Assembly (NCBI GenBank): GCA_029891385.1
Contig: CM057233.1
Location: forward strand, 49,554,063-49,618,062
Direction: 5' to 3'
Length of the DNA stretch: 64,000 bases
Source: Erythroxylum novogranatense
Lineage: Eukaryota; Streptophyta; Magnoliopsida; Malpighiales; Erythroxylaceae
The position numbers and the translations under genes are program-made. The notes beneath the pieces were generated by a model. It did no database searches, was not told the origin of the DNA, and saw only the letters and a program-made list of their open reading frames with translations. Below are positions 22,295 to 33,400 of the stretch, one piece after another (the stretch's first letter is position 1; every line of letters starts with the position of its first letter).

Positions 22295-24175
22295 TCAACC
22301 AAATGAATTTAAATCAAACATGCCTAGTCTTAATTTAATATTCACAAACACATCTTCCTTAAGAGGTTTAGTAAAAATATCAGCTAATTGGTCACTAGAT
22401 GATACATGCTTCAAGCAAATGTCACCTTTTAAACAATGATCACGGATGAAGTGATATCTAATTTCTATATGTTTTTTTCTACTATGCAGTATTGGATTTT
22501 TACTCAAACAAATTGCACTGGTATTATCACAATAAATAGGAATATTTTTAACCACAATACCATAGTCAAGCAGTTGATGTTTAATCCAAAGAACTTGGAC
22601 ACAAGCACTCCCAGCTACTACATATTCAGATTCAGTCGTGGAAATAGCTACACTAACTTGCTTTTTACTAGCCCAAGATATCAAAGATGATCCTAAGAAA
22701 TGACACAAGCCACTAGTGCTTTTTCTATCGATCCTATAGCCACCATGATCAGCATCACTAAAAGCATAAAAGTCAAATGATTCACAACTAGGATACCATA
22801 AGCCATGATTAACAGTTTTACTTAAATATTTAAAAAAAATTTTGTAAGCACTCAAGTGAGAAATTTTAGGGCAAGATTGAAATCTTGCACAAAGACACGT
22901 AGCAAACATAATATCAGGTCTAGAAGCAGTTAAATACAAGAGAGAGTCGATCATACCTCTATAGAGTTTTTGATCAACATCTTCTTCATGTTCATGTTTC
23001 TCCAAGACCAAATTTATTGCCATTGGTGTTGCTGCCACTTTGTATCCTTCCATTTTGAACTTCTTTAGAAGCTCCTTGGTATACTTAGATTGGTGAATGA
23101 AGATGCCATTTTTGAGTTGCTTGATTTGCAATCCAAGAAAGAACTTGAGTTCCCCTATCATGCTCATTTCAAATTCACTTTGCATTAAATCACTAAATTC
23201 TTTGCACAAAAATTCATTAGTGGCACCAAACACAATATCATCAACATAAATTTGAAAAATAAGCATATCTTGACCAACATGTTTAATGAACAAAGTATTA
23301 TCAATCTTACCACTAACATACCCATGTTGAGTTAGAAAAGTACTTAACCTTTCATACCACGCTCTAGGTGCTTGCTTTAATCCATATAGTGCCTTCTTGA
23401 GTTTGTAGACATAATCCGGGTGTTCATGATCTTCAAATCCCGGTGGTTGTTTGACATAAACTTCCTCTTGAATGTATCCATTTAGAAATATACTCTTGAC
23501 ATTCATTTGATTTAATTTGATCCTTTTATGTGATGCAAAAGCACATAATAGTCTAATTGCCTCCAATTGAGCTACAGGAGCATATGTCTCATTATAATCA
23601 AGTCCTTTTTCTTGATAAAATCCTTGAGCTACTAACTTTGATTTATTCTTAATCACTTCACCATTCTCATCATATTTTATCCGGTTTATCCACTTGACTC
23701 CAATAATAGTCTTGTCCTTTGGTGGAGCTACCAAATCCCATACATTGTTCCTCTTGAATTGATTAAGCTCTTCTTGCATAGCTAATAGCCAATTTTCATC
23801 CTCAAGAGCCTCTTTTATGTTTTTGGATTCAACTAATGAGATAAACGCTGAATTGCTCATTTGCTCATAGACATTTCTCCTAGTCCTCAAACCATCATCC
23901 AAGCTACCAATGACTTGCTCCATAAGATGGTTCTTTGCTTTCGCCCATGTTTTAATGTCGGGTACATGATCTTCTTCATCTAACTTCAATTCTTCAATCT
24001 TGGATTCAATTTCTTCAACTCTGTTTCCTGAATTTCCTGCATCATCATCAAAACAAACCTTTCTCGAGGGTGAAATCATATCATCGAATTTAACATGAAT
24101 ACTTTCTTCAACACACTTAGTCCTATTATTATAAACTCTAAAAGCCTTACTAGTTTGAGAATAACCAATAAACAC
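22295..24175 (-). CDS. pol: Reverse transcriptase-RNase H of the Sirevirus-like element
   Basis: An open frame of 626 codons, part of the pol polyprotein with no start of its own. It begins in the integrase linker (VFIGYSQTSKAFRVYNNRTK). RT blocks follow: VKWINRIKYDENGEV near residues 165-180, then VAQGFYQEKGLDYNETYAPV. The first catalytic block reads QMNVKSIFLNG, where family members have Asp in place of the Asn. The YVDD active site is near residue 317. The polymerase is therefore probably inactive despite the open frame. RNase H is near residues 470-610: SDADHGG, TTESEY, YCDNTSA and HIEIRYHFIRDH hold the catalytic acids. It ends DIFTKPLKEDVF..GMFDLNSFG. The upstream integrase is in another frame because of a shift near 24305. 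Confidence 0.95.
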   Translation of the reverse strand: MFIGYSQTSKAFRVYNNRTKCVEESIHVKFDDMISPSRKVCFDDDAGNSGNRVEEIESKIEELKLDEEDHVPDIKTWAKAKNHLMEQVIGSLDDGLRTRRNVYEQMSNSAFISLVESKNIKEALEDENWLLAMQEELNQFKRNNVWDLVAPPKDKTIIGVKWINRIKYDENGEVIKNKSKLVAQGFYQEKGLDYNETYAPVAQLEAIRLLCAFASHKRIKLNQMNVKSIFLNGYIQEEVYVKQPPGFEDHEHPDYVYKLKKALYGLKQAPRAWYERLSTFLTQHGYVSGKIDNTLFIKHVGQDMLIFQIYVDDIVFGATNEFLCKEFSDLMQSEFEMSMIGELKFFLGLQIKQLKNGIFIHQSKYTKELLKKFKMEGYKVAATPMAINLVLEKHEHEEDVDQKLYRGMIDSLLYLTASRPDIMFATCLCARFQSCPKISHLSAYKIFFKYLSKTVNHGLWYPSCESFDFYAFSDADHGGYRIDRKSTSGLCHFLGSSLISWASKKQVSVAISTTESEYVVAGSACVQVLWIKHQLLDYGIVVKNIPIYCDNTSAICLSKNPILHSRKKHIEIRYHFIRDHCLKGDICLKHVSSSDQLADIFTKPLKEDVFVNIKLRLGMFDLNSFG

Positions 24176-24204
24176 ACCAACATCATATTTTGAATCAAAT
24201 TTAC

Positions 24205-24876
24205 CTAAATTGTTCTTTCCATTATTATGAATAAAAACTTTACAACCAAAAGGATGAAAATAAGAAATATTGGGTTTCTTACCTTTCCAAAGCTCGTATG
24301 GTGTCTTGTTTTGTCTCTTCGTAAATGCACCCTATTGATGACATAGCATACGGTATTGATTGCTTCCGCCCAAAATGATTTAGGAAGATTGTACTCATTT
24401 AACATAGTTCTACTCATTTCTTCAAGAGAGCGATTCTTCCTTTCTACTACACCATTTTGTTGTGGTGTTCTTGGTGTTGAGAAATTGTGCTCAATCCCAT
24501 ATTTGTCGCAGAGACTTTCAAATGGTTCACACTCAAATTCACCTCCATGATCGGTTCTAATAGCAACAATTGTCAAATTCTTCTCATTTTGAACCAACCT
24601 ACACCACTTAGTAAATTCGTTAAAAGCGTCACTTTTATTCGCAAGAAATCTTACCCAAGTAAATCTAGAAAAATCATCAACAATAACAAGGACATACAAT
24701 TTACCACTAAGACTAGCATGTCTAGATAGTCCAATCAAATCCATATGAATAAGTTCAAGAATTCTAGATGTGCAAATTTCTTTTTTTGGTTTGAAAGATT
24801 CTCTAACATGTTTGCCTTTTAAACAAGATTCACACAAGTGATCTTTAACAAATTTTATCTTAGGCAAACCTCTCAC
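24205..24876 (-). pseudogene. pol: Integrase of the Sirevirus-like element (frameshifted at both ends)
   Basis: Inserts cDNA into the genome. It carries CESCLKGK, the Cys pair of the HHCC zinc site, whose His pair LWHRKLGH lies in the preceding open part. It then has the core: DLIGLSRHASLSGKLY, VIVDDFSRFTWV (first Asp), IRTDHGGEF (second Asp) and TPQQNGVVERKNRSLEE (Glu). All three catalytic residues are visible. The upstream break is a frameshift in an A7 run (24884-24890) and the downstream break is a shift near 24305, so the last 30 residues of this frame are not integrase. Confidence 0.9.
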
Positions 24877-24880
24877 AATG

Positions 24881-25345
24881 TCATTTTTTTGAAAGCTTAG
24901 AAATTAAAGGCAAAGGAGCATGTCCTAATTTTCTATGCCATAAAAATGCATTTTCTTCTAATGTTACTAAGCATTTTTCATTAAAAGAACTATCATCATA
25001 TAAATCGACAACGTATGTATTTCCATGTCTCAAACCAATGAAAGCAACATGACCATCCTTCTTAACCATGCAATTAGATGATTCAAAAACTACATTAAAA
25101 TTCATATCACATAGTTGAGAAACACTTAACAAATTATGTTTCAAACCATCAACAAGCAAAATACTGTCAATGGTAGGCAAAGGTTCCTTACCCACTTTAC
25201 CAATACCAATGACCTTACCTTTGTTGTTGTCTCCAAAAGTGACATAACCTTGATTCTTTGGTTTAATTTATGCAAATAGGTTCTTGTCTCCACTCATGGC
25301 CTTGAACAACCACTATCAATGTACCAAGTGCTTGATGGTTTTTCA
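24881..25345 (-). pseudogene. pol: Protease and GAG-pre-integrase of the Sirevirus-like element
   Basis: Matures the polyprotein. The aspartic protease site WYIDSGCSR lies near 25300-25325, followed by a frameshift and a stop. The frame is open from 25195 with KHNLLSVSQLCDMNFNVVFE, the end of the protease. It then has the pre-integrase zinc part, NAFLWHRKLGHAPLPLISKL. It stops at the A7 run before integrase. The catalytic Asp is present but the frame is broken twice. Confidence 0.85.
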
Positions 25346-25462
25346 TCCCTTGCTTGTACCTACAATAGGAACATCCTTTCTTCTTATAGGTACCCAAGCC
25401 ATTTTGGGTCCATTTTGGTTAGCCATCTAAATCACATTAGGAGGTGTGGTACCTTTAATCAC

Positions 25463-25975
25463 CTAAATTTTCTTAATATTGATACATCTCCTAATACTCT
25501 TACAAGAAATTTCCATATGACCATCTTTCAAGCATCTAGCACATTTTGCAAATTTTCCATCCTTAGTAAATTTGGAAACTAAAGAACAATCTCTATCAAA
25601 AGGATCATATCCTAATCCATGTCTAGAAATTGAATATTTTTGCAAAGATAACAATTTTTCAAACTTTTCGTTTGCATTCACAAATTTTCCAACCACATAA
25701 GAAAATTCCTTTCTAAGTCTATCGAGCTCACAAATAAGATTTTCCTTTTCAACAAGACATGCAGAATGATCTTCCTTAGGAAAATCTAAATCATCAATAG
25801 TCTCATGTAAAGCACTATTTTCAGCAACTAATTCCCTTATTTTCTTTCTCAATTTCTTGTTAATTTCAATAGCTTCTTCAAAATCAATTTGTAAGGCATT
25901 AAAAGAATCTCTAAGATCTTGATCGAAGAAAGTTACCTCATATTCGTCATCACTTGTTGAGGAGCTATTAGTCAT
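25463..25975 (-). pseudogene. Gag-pol linker with coiled coil and second zinc knuckle
   Basis: 170 codons between gag and protease. An acidic head (STSDDEYEVTFFDQ) leads into a predicted coiled coil (EEAIEINKKLRKKIRELVAE; LVEKENLICELDRLRKEF). A zinc-knuckle pattern C-x2-C-x4-H-x4-C follows: CARCLKDGHMEISC near residues 147-160. Such a region is usual in Sirevirus gag-pol. The upstream link to gag is broken by a frameshift near 26020, so the ATG used here is not necessarily a real start. Confidence 0.75.
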
Positions 25976-26132
25976 GAGAGCTAAGTTGTTTTCATCATTG
26001 CTTTGGTATGCTTCCTCATCCTACTAGGCTAGCTTTCTTTTTCCCTTTGTCATATTTTTCACTTTTCTGGAAATTTGAATTGGAGGATGAGCTTTTGCAT
26101 TCTCTAACATGATGTCCCCTTTTTCCACATTT

Positions 26133-26999
26133 CTAGCATTCTTCATTGCTTTTCTTTTCATCATACCACTTTGATCTTCTTTCCATGGCAAACTTCTTTC
26201 TTTCTCCATTTCTACCACCATTTAATTCTTTCCTCCTATTTTTGAGTAGTCTCTTGAACTTTCTCAAATTTCTGGCATACATAGCTATTTCTTCGTCTTC
26301 CTCTTCTTCATCTATTTCTTCATCACTTTCATCAAGAGAAGAAGCATTAGCTTTTAAAGCAATTGACTTTTGTGACTTACCTCTACCTCCTTTTGATTTG
26401 AGAATGATCTCATAGTTGATGATTGATCCCACCAAGGCGTTGAATTCCAAATGATTGAGATCCTTGGACTCCATAATAGCGGTGACTTGTGAATCCCATT
26501 CTTTCGGTAGTGAGCGGAGAATCTTCTTCACCTTTTCGCTATCCGTCATATGCTTTCCAAGGTTGCCTAATCCATTTATGATTTTTGCAAAAGGATCAAG
26601 CATTTCATAGTCATGGAGAACCATGTTGATCTTTGTTTCCCGAACTTGATTAGTTCCTTCATGAGTGACGCGAAGTCTTTCCCACATTTCTTTAGCGCTG
26701 GTACAAGAGTTTACTCGATTTCTTTCCTCAACCGTGAGAGCGCAATATATCAACTTCATAGCTTTCGCGTTGATGTAGGCTTGCTTCCAGCCATTGTCGT
26801 CGTACTCCAGCTCCGCTTTTAACTCACCATTTTCTTTCAACGGTGTTTGCGGACCGAAGATAATTATCTTCCAATATTCTACTCCCTCGCTTATAATATG
26901 ATACTTCATAGGATTTTTGTAAGAAGAGTAGTTAGAACCATTAAACAAAGGAGGGCGATTATTAGTGTTACCTTCTTCTGCTAGATTATTGTGTGCCAT
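26133..26999 (-). pseudogene. gag: gag of the Sirevirus-like element (stop inside the zinc knuckle)
   Basis: Forms the virus-like particle. The start is set at the ATG at 26999 (MAHNNLAEEGNTNNRPPLFN); the frame is open further back but reaches into the primer site. Next come the DUF4219-like head (FNGSNYSSYKNPMKYHI) and the UBN2 part (SCTSAKEMWERLRVTHEGTN; KKILRSLPKEWDSQVTAIME). A gap of about a dozen residues after HDYEML suggests a small in-frame deletion. An acidic run of Glu/Asp lies near residues 235-245. A TAG stop falls on the residue after the first Cys of the CCHC knuckle; the same frame goes on with KCGKRGHHVREC to about 26025. Confidence 0.9.
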
Positions 27000-27014
27000 C
27001 CCTGGATACTTCTG

Positions 27015-27027
27015 CTCTGATACCAAT
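27015..27027 (-). other. Primer-binding site of the Sirevirus-like element
   Basis: On the minus strand the LTR end is followed by AT and then TGGTATCAGAGCA, complementary to initiator-Met tRNA. Confidence 0.95.
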
Positions 27028-27513
27028 TGTAAACGATCTAGAAGGGGGGTTAAATAGATCTTTAGAGCTTTTTGAAAAATTCTACAATAAAATTAGAAGT
27101 TAATTCACACAAAAACAATTTAAACAAATTTAAATATAAAGAGTAGGGAAGAAGAGAAAACACTGTTTTTATAGAGGTTCGATGCTAAGACCTACGTCCT
27201 CTACCTAAGCTCCCACTTAGGATTTTGCAAACCACTTTATTGCACACTTTTTAGTTGAGTGTGAACTTCTTACAATGCCACTTGATTTCCGGCTCAAGCT
27301 ACCTTTACAATCGATTTGTTTTTTGGCACAAATCCTACCTCACACGTGACCTTTTAGTAGTCACTCAAATTGTAAGAGAAATAAGATAAAGATTGAAGAA
27401 TAAAGCTCAATACAATTGTGTAACAAGATAAGAGCAATAGTGAGCAAAATATGGAGCAATAATGGAGTCTTTTGCTTATGGAACTTCAGTAGTTTCTTCC
27501 TTCATCATCCACT

Positions 27514-27523
27514 CTTATATTTA
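27514..27523 (-). promoter_or_regulatory. TATA-like box of the Sirevirus 5' LTR
   Basis: CTAAATATAAGAG on the minus strand, downstream of the palindrome cluster. It is identical in both LTRs. Confidence 0.5.
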
Positions 27524-27644
27524 GAAGAAAAATAGATGTTGGGAACCCATTCTAGCCGTTGTATAATTGATATGACCGTTCCTTGATATCCTCCTTTCCA
27601 TTTGTGGCTAATTGACTTCATCAGAGTCAGTTCGTTATACTCAT

Positions 27645-27889
27645 AAGTCGACTTGTCGGATGTGTAAGTCGACTTGTGACAATAATTTTCGTAAAATTTT
27701 ATCTCCGCTCTTCTATAAGTCGACTTATGCAGTGTAAGTCGACTTGTGTCCTTCGATAAGTTGACTTATGGATTATTAGTCGACTTGTGTTGACAGATCT
27801 TCATATATTAGTCGACTTATGATGTACTAGTCGACTTATGTTATTCGGATCTTGATATATAAGTCGACTTATGATGTGCTAGTCGACTT
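27645..27889. repeat. Ten paired AAGTCGACTT palindromes in the 5' LTR
   Basis: Same arrangement as in the other LTR (first pair at 27645 and 27666). One copy near 27758 is AAGTTGACTT, a C-to-T change at its CpG, as expected from methyl-C loss. Confidence 0.95.
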
Positions 27890-29072
27890 ATGTAGGCTTC
27901 AACGGTAATATCCAATCAAATCTTCTATAATCTTCATTATTAATGTCTCCTGCACTTATAAGGAAACTTCCATCTTGATTCTTCAATGATTAATCACTTG
28001 CCCATCTTGATTTGCACAATTCTTTTAGTGAATAATAATCCCAAAATACCTTAAATAATTTCTTAACTAATTCTAGATATTTTATTATTATCAAAACATA
28101 AAGGGATTTAATTTGTCAACCACCATTGATCCAACAGGCATAATATATGCAAATGAAAGTGATTGAATTTGATTATTGAATTGTGACATGCATTTCATTC
28201 TACTGTATGTAATATAAATGAGTTGTGACTAATGTTGCTATTGAGACTGAGACTGCTATTGAAAAAAGCTTTAAGCTCTCACATATGTGATTAAATCCTG
28301 TTGCTTACAGTAATCAATTAGCCCTGTATCTACAACAAATAAGGGATAGATTGACTGACTGAGCCCAATGATTCGGGATACTGTATAAGCACACAGTCTT
28401 AACAATGAAAAATGAATGTGAGTCTCATTCATGTAGCATTCACATATAATTTGGATTCATTGAACTATTTGCCAAGCTGTGTGAATGTTGTTATATGATT
28501 GAAATTTTTAACTGAGAAATGATTTGTCTGTGATAATGTTTGATATTAATCAAGTGAATTTGAACTATATGATTACATGTTATAATTGATCTTATTTTAT
28601 AACTTGAGTGAACTATCGAGGATGGTTACTCTGCTGAGTTTGCAAAACTTATCAAAATTGTACCGTTGCTTTTTAGGTTTGAGAGTGAGACGAGCTAGCT
28701 TCTAAGATACCGTAGAAGCATATTTTGTACAACTGTTAGAGATAGAATGACTTAAAGGTCGGTCAGCTGGGAATTGAGGACATAGTTATTTCTTTCATGT
28801 TTGTAGTATTTTGTGTGGACTGATCTATTTATGCTCATAGGATAATATTGTAAACCATGGATGATGTTGTATTAAATGAAAAAGTGTAAATTATGGTTTT
28901 TGATATAAAATGATAACATTTCAGATTTAGAAATGTGTGATTTTTGAATTAGTTTATGTTGCCATGCTATGTACAGTGAAAGTGAGATAGTTAACATGTC
29001 ATTTATGTTAGGCAAGTAAACGTGTATTTGATGGAAGTACATGCATATGTCAGATGGGAATGGGGTGTTACA

Positions 29073-29169
29073 CCTACAAAGCAAGGCTTCTTTCCTGAAT
29101 GACCTCTCGCACAGTTTGCCTTTTAAGAGGGTTATTTAACCCTCTAATATTCCAAATGAGTACTGTCAT
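29073..29169 (-). pseudogene. LINE ORF2, first about 30 codons of the endonuclease
   Basis: From the ATG at 29169 it reads MTVLIWNIRGLNNPLKRQ, then VREVIQE. The N-I-R-G-L-N block is the start of the APE-type endonuclease domain of plant L1 LINEs, which nicks target DNA. Everything downstream is cut off by LTR B. Confidence 0.8.
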
Positions 29170-29481
29170 TTTTATCAGGGGTTTGATCCCCTTTCTGTTT
29201 AATTTTCCTTTTCTTTTTAGTAGATTTTCTTCTAGAGCTAGTAATAAATTCCTTTTCCTCTTTCATTTCATAGTGTTCTCCTCTTGTTCAGTAAATGAGT
29301 TTTCTAATTCTTTATGAATTTCCCTTAGCACCTTTTATGTCTCAACCATAATATCCTCACTTTTGAATTTTGATCCCTGTTGGTATAGTTAGTATCATCT
29401 TGAGAATCTTATCCTATGAGTTCATCATGTCTTCTAGTTTTGAATGTTCTTATTGCGGATATACATTCTTTGCTGAAATTC

Positions 29482-30150
29482 TTAGGCTTCTAAAGGGTAA
29501 GCGATGGGTATATCCATTCTCACCAATTCCCCAACCTCTCCCAACTTCACAATAGGAATATTATCAGATAATTCAACAATTTTCTTAATATCAACACACA
29601 TTTTAGCAAAGCATATTCTCTGCATGTTTGCAGTTTGTGTATTCATGCAAATTGGCCTGCCCAGGGAGCTAACTAGGAAGCTAAGTCTTTTAATAGTCCA
29701 AAATTTCAAAGGAACATTATAAAAATTAACTAAATGGGGGATGTTATCAATATTTCTTTTATCATATTCAATACCTGGATTCCATTTTTTAATGAACATA
29801 GGTTGAGCTCCCACATGCCAAGGATGTTGCTCTAGTTTCTCATTCAAACAAGTTTCGGAGTTGAATTTAAATAAAGATGAGCCATCCTTCATGAGTATTG
29901 TCTTCTCTTCAACTTTGAGTATCTACAAAGGTGGTATAAGAACACCATCCACCATAACATCCTGGAAATATTTAAGTTTTCCTTTATGTTGTTGAATGTC
30001 TATTATGTTTTTCTAGGCTCTAGCAAGCTGGTGAGCTATAAATTTCCCCTATTTGACAAATCCAGTATTTTGATTCCCTGGAATAGAAACTCCACCATTC
30101 TTGATACTTTGAACCACACAAGGGAACTTTGGGAACTTTTCTTGAGACAT
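29482..30150 (-). pseudogene. LINE ORF1 with DUF4283-type domain (three stops)
   Basis: ORF1 proteins of plant LINEs bind the element RNA. The frame from the ATG at 30150 (MSQEKFPKFPCVVQSIKNGG) holds three TAG codons near 30045, 30000 and 29915. It is open from 29892. The recognisable part is HPWHVGAQPMFIKKWNPGI, then HLVNFYNVPLKFWT and GRPICMNTQTANMQRICFA. This is the DUF4283 pattern W..G..P..I..W.P..., x(n) W..-.L-P..-W. The expected zinc knuckle after it was not seen. Assignment is by family memory and context (ORF2 start just downstream). Confidence 0.75.
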
Positions 30151-30260
30151 GTTACTCCATTTGCTTAATCACTGACATCCCCAAGGGATAGCAAGGCCCT
30201 TATATGGCCTACCATATTGGGAAGATCTTGCAAGGGATCGCACCAAGAGCTCATTCCATG

Positions 30261-31183
30261 ATAGCAACAAAATAGTCGTAGAGGTTAGTTTTTTAAAAAT
30301 AGAAAGTTTTACGAAAAAATGGTAATGCAGCTAGAGAGAAGACGGAGAGAAAACGAATTGCGCATATAACATTGTTTGCTTTATGGTGTTTATTATTATT
30401 TTTCTTTACATTGATAGTTGATGACATGAGATTTGCAATTTCTTTATTTTCTAATACAATAATCTATTTTTATTTGTATGTCGTGTTATATAATTCTATA
30501 ATTTAATTGTATTTTAAATTAATATGTTGTTTGGTTATAATTTTTATTTGATTGTAATTTTAGGCTCTTTGAATTTATATTTATTTATAAGTGAATAAAA
30601 TTATTTGATTGTTATTATTAATACAATTATACATTTATCATTGAGACAATTAAGTTTAGATAATATTATAAATAGATAAATTTAATATTAATCTTTAATG
30701 CAAAATCTATTATTAAGTGTTAATAATAAACTATTTATATTTCATTAATTTAAAAATTAAATTAGTTACAAAATGAAAATTAAATTGTATTTTATCGTTA
30801 ATTCAAATTTGATAATTAAATATATATTTAAATTATAAATAAATTAAATAAAATTTGAAACAAAATTTTATAACTTTTATAGGTTATAAAAGTATGACAA
30901 AATTAATATTAAAATTCAATGTGAATTTAACAATGAACGAGAACAAAAATAGAAGTGAAACATGGCCCTAAATTATATAGAATGTAAACTAGTGGAATGG
31001 AATTTATTCACAGAAAGTGACCTTAATATGGGTTTGCAAATAGTATCCTCCGCTTACCAGATTCAACTTTCTTCTATTTCTAGAATCTGCTACTTCTTAG
31101 TGACATGTTGGTTTTGGAATTAGAAAAGCGAAGGACGATATAAGAGGTGCAATGGAATTATACTCATGATGTACCAAATAATA
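30261..31183. other. AT-rich intergenic stretch
   Basis: Very AT-rich sequence with no ORF, repeat or element end recognised. Confidence 0.6.
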
Positions 31184-31258
31184 TATTAGAGAATATATAA
31201 AATTAATTAAGTTAGTTTCACACAATAGCTTAAGCTTTTGTGATGAAATGGTCACTTA
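31184..31258 (+). repeat. Left LTR of TRIM A, cut by the Harbinger transposon
   Basis: 75 bp, matching the LTR at 54927-55004 (ttagagaatatataaaat..aatggtcactta). The last three bases lie at 54791-54793, on the other side of the Harbinger insertion. Confidence 0.8.
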
Positions 31259-31694
31259 GGGCCCGTTTATTTGAGCTTTTATCAGTAGAGCTTTTGTCAG
31301 TAGAGCTTTTCTGAGAAAAGCTTTTTTTAAAAGCCAGTTGACTGTTTGGCTGTCAATTAAAAAAATAGCTTTTTAAAAGAGCTTCATACAATGAGATCGT
31401 TTGACAACATAAAAATAAAAGCACTTTTATTAATTTTAACTATATTTTATTTTATAATAAAATTATTTATGCTAAATAATTTTAAAGTATACTAAACAAT
31501 ATGCAAAGTACCATATTGTAGGAAATTTTAGATAACCATCGTAGTAGAAATAATTTAAAAGATGTCTCATTTTTTATAGGAAATAAAATTAATATGAAAA
31601 TAAATATTAAAACATGTAAAAAAGTTAAATAATATTATAATCCCAAAATAAATATTCAATTTGAAATAGTTAAATGCATAATAAACTATGCATT

Positions 31695-32992
31695 TTATCG
31701 TAATACAAGAAGATTTGCAATATGTTCCCTCGCATCATTCATCTCGTTATTTTGTGGCTCGTCTAAATGATTTTCTTCAACGTCTTCATTTTCATTGTTT
31801 TCTTCATTTGTAGGAAGTAATTCATCATCTTCATCATAGGGAGAAAACTCTTCATCCTTTTGAGCATTTAACCTTATAAAATTGTGAATGGCCATTGAAG
31901 CAATCACAATTTTAACTTGCTTTGGAAAAGAAAAACTTGGCATTTGACGTAAAATTTCTACCTATTTTTTCAAACGCCAAATGTTCTTTCGATTGTGCAT
32001 CTTAAAGAAGAATGTGTATGATTGAATATTTCTTTCTTTCCTTTTGGTTGACCAGCATGTCAAAAATCAGGAAGATGATACCTTTCACCTTTATATGGTC
32101 CTAAATAACCTTGCATGTAAGGATATCCTGCATCTACCAAATAATATTTTCCTACATTCCAAATTAAAAAATAAATAAATAAAGAAGCATTTACTTATTA
32201 AGAATGAATAAAAAAGTATTAAGTTATCCGTAACAAACCTCTAGGTGGATGAGGGAAGTGTAAGCTATCATTGCGCAAAGCCTTCAGAAAAATTCGAGCA
32301 TCATGTGCTGTGTCTTCCCAACCAGCCCAAGCAAAAGTGAAGCACATATCAAAATCACATACATCCATTACATTTTGCGTAGGAATGCCTTTTCTCCCAA
32401 TATATTTTATTTGATTAGACCTTGGAATGACAACTGGTATATGTGTTCCATCAATTGCTCCAATACAGTCTTTAAAATAAGGTCAGTACCTTCTATCATC
32501 TTTAATTTTTTTTGAAATTTCTCTAAAAATTGAATCTTTTAGTTTGATGAAATCAATCGACATACGTGGAACAACCTCTAATACTATTCCAAACCATCTA
32601 GAAATTGTTTCACCTGAATGTTGAAATCTTTCTTGAACCATTCTATTGCAAAGTCCATGACCTAAAGTGATCAAAAACATAACTGCAGCCTCTTCTATTG
32701 TAACTTCTGTACCTTTCTTTAATCCATATGACTCATTCAAAAATTTACATAATTTGATAAACACATCCTTCTCCATTCTCAATTGTTGATGACATCTATC
32801 TTTATGGCCATTAAGCAACTCCATTACAAACATCCATCCAGTGTGAGAGGATGTACTACATGGTTTTTTTCATATAATATTTATGATATTTTACGGCCAT
32901 TGCAACACCAATTTGAACCAATTGCAAAATTTTTTCTTCAATATCTTCATTATATTCATGATCATTCTCATAATCATTATCGAAGATGACAT
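31695..32992 (-). pseudogene. Harbinger DDE transposase (broken)
   Basis: Cuts and joins the transposon ends together with ORF1 protein. A likely start is the ATG at 32992, after which one base is missing. An A-run shift lies near 32865. The open part 32483-32833 has the helix-turn-helix region (FHQ-type: ERFQHSGETISRWFGIVLEV). An in-frame TGA then precedes CIGAIDGTHIPV, with the first catalytic Asp (near 32425). After a likely intron (about 32248-32153) comes KYYLVDAGYPYMQG with the second Asp. CTIERTFGVWK carries the Glu (near 31990). The tail IVIASMAIHNFIRLNAQKDE is open in 31695-31943. The catalytic triad is intact, but two stops and two or three shifts break the chain. Confidence 0.88.
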
Positions 32993-33400
32993 CTCAGATC
33001 AAAATTTATAAAAGATAAATAATAAGCTTATTGTATAACATGATAACATAGCAATAATCATAACACAATAATAATAAAGAACAATTTAATTCATTACAAC
33101 AAAATCCACCAAACAAAAATCCAATATAACACATTAATAGTAGCAAAATCCAAAACAGCACATTACAAATAGTCCAATATTAGTAACCAAAGACATGTCT
33201 AATTTTTTACAAAAACCACAATCATTTCATTGTCTTAAGCCATTTGATTTAAAGCTCAACTTCCTTAAGCTCAATAAACATCTCTCTATTTTCCTTCTTC
33301 GAAAATAATTTGGTAGCTAACATAAACAGTTCACTTCCCTTTTCTATTTCATTTATACTTCGTAAGATGTTCAGCGCCTCAGCAATGTTATAACTAGGTT

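Larger units (their letters stand above)
18906..28136 (-). mobile_element. Sirevirus-like Ty1-copia retrotransposon
   Basis: A complete 9.2 kb element, coding on the minus strand. LTRs are 18906-20013 and 27028-28136, reading TGTTGGA..CGTTTACA on the coding strand. A perfect TSD, ggcat, lies at 18901-18905 and 28137-28141. On the coding strand the order is LTR, Met-tRNA primer site, gag, extra coil/zinc part, protease, integrase, RT, RNase H, an additional ORF, repeated purine tracts, LTR. An extra ORF after pol, multiplied purine tracts and palindromes in the LTR are known traits of Sireviruses. It is less damaged than the Angela-like copies but no gene is fully intact. Confidence 0.95.
27028..28136 (-). 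repeat. 5' LTR of the Sirevirus-like element
   Basis: 1109 bp, nearly identical to the left LTR. On the coding strand it holds, in order, U3 with ten palindromes (27889-27645), an AAATATAAG TATA-like site near 27522-27514, then the transcribed leader. The palindromes therefore sit about 125 bp upstream of TATA. Confidence 0.95.
7275..29072 (+). mobile_element. LTR B: older gypsy-type LTR, host of two copia insertions
   Basis: The visible pieces are 7275-7972, 17606-18905 and 28137-29072. Removing the two copia elements with one TSD copy each makes a continuous stretch that aligns with LTR A, including the 'gttgccgagacttcaagg' block near 18595 and 'aaaggtcggtcagctggg' near 28755. It ends GGGGTGTTACA at 29072 and is followed by LINE sequence (cctac at 29073-29077 is the expected TSD). 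The left end was not found. It may lie to the left of LTR A, meaning that LTR A inserted into LTR B. No primer-binding site lies between A and B, so they are probably not the two LTRs of one element. No gene is present in these pieces. Confidence 0.55.
29073..30260 (-). mobile_element. LINE (L1-type) fragment cut by LTR B
   Basis: A minus-strand ORF1 with a DUF4283-type domain is followed by the first residues of an ORF2 endonuclease. The endonuclease stops exactly where LTR B ends (29072). The rest of the LINE should lie beyond the left end of the LTR host, outside this window. The right (5') border is not sharp and is set where similarity fades. Confidence 0.75.

Noticed and set aside
31330..31400. 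Stem-loop of 'agctttt' words as an RNA gene
   Set aside because: These are subterminal repeats of the Harbinger inverted end, mirrored near 54580-54780.
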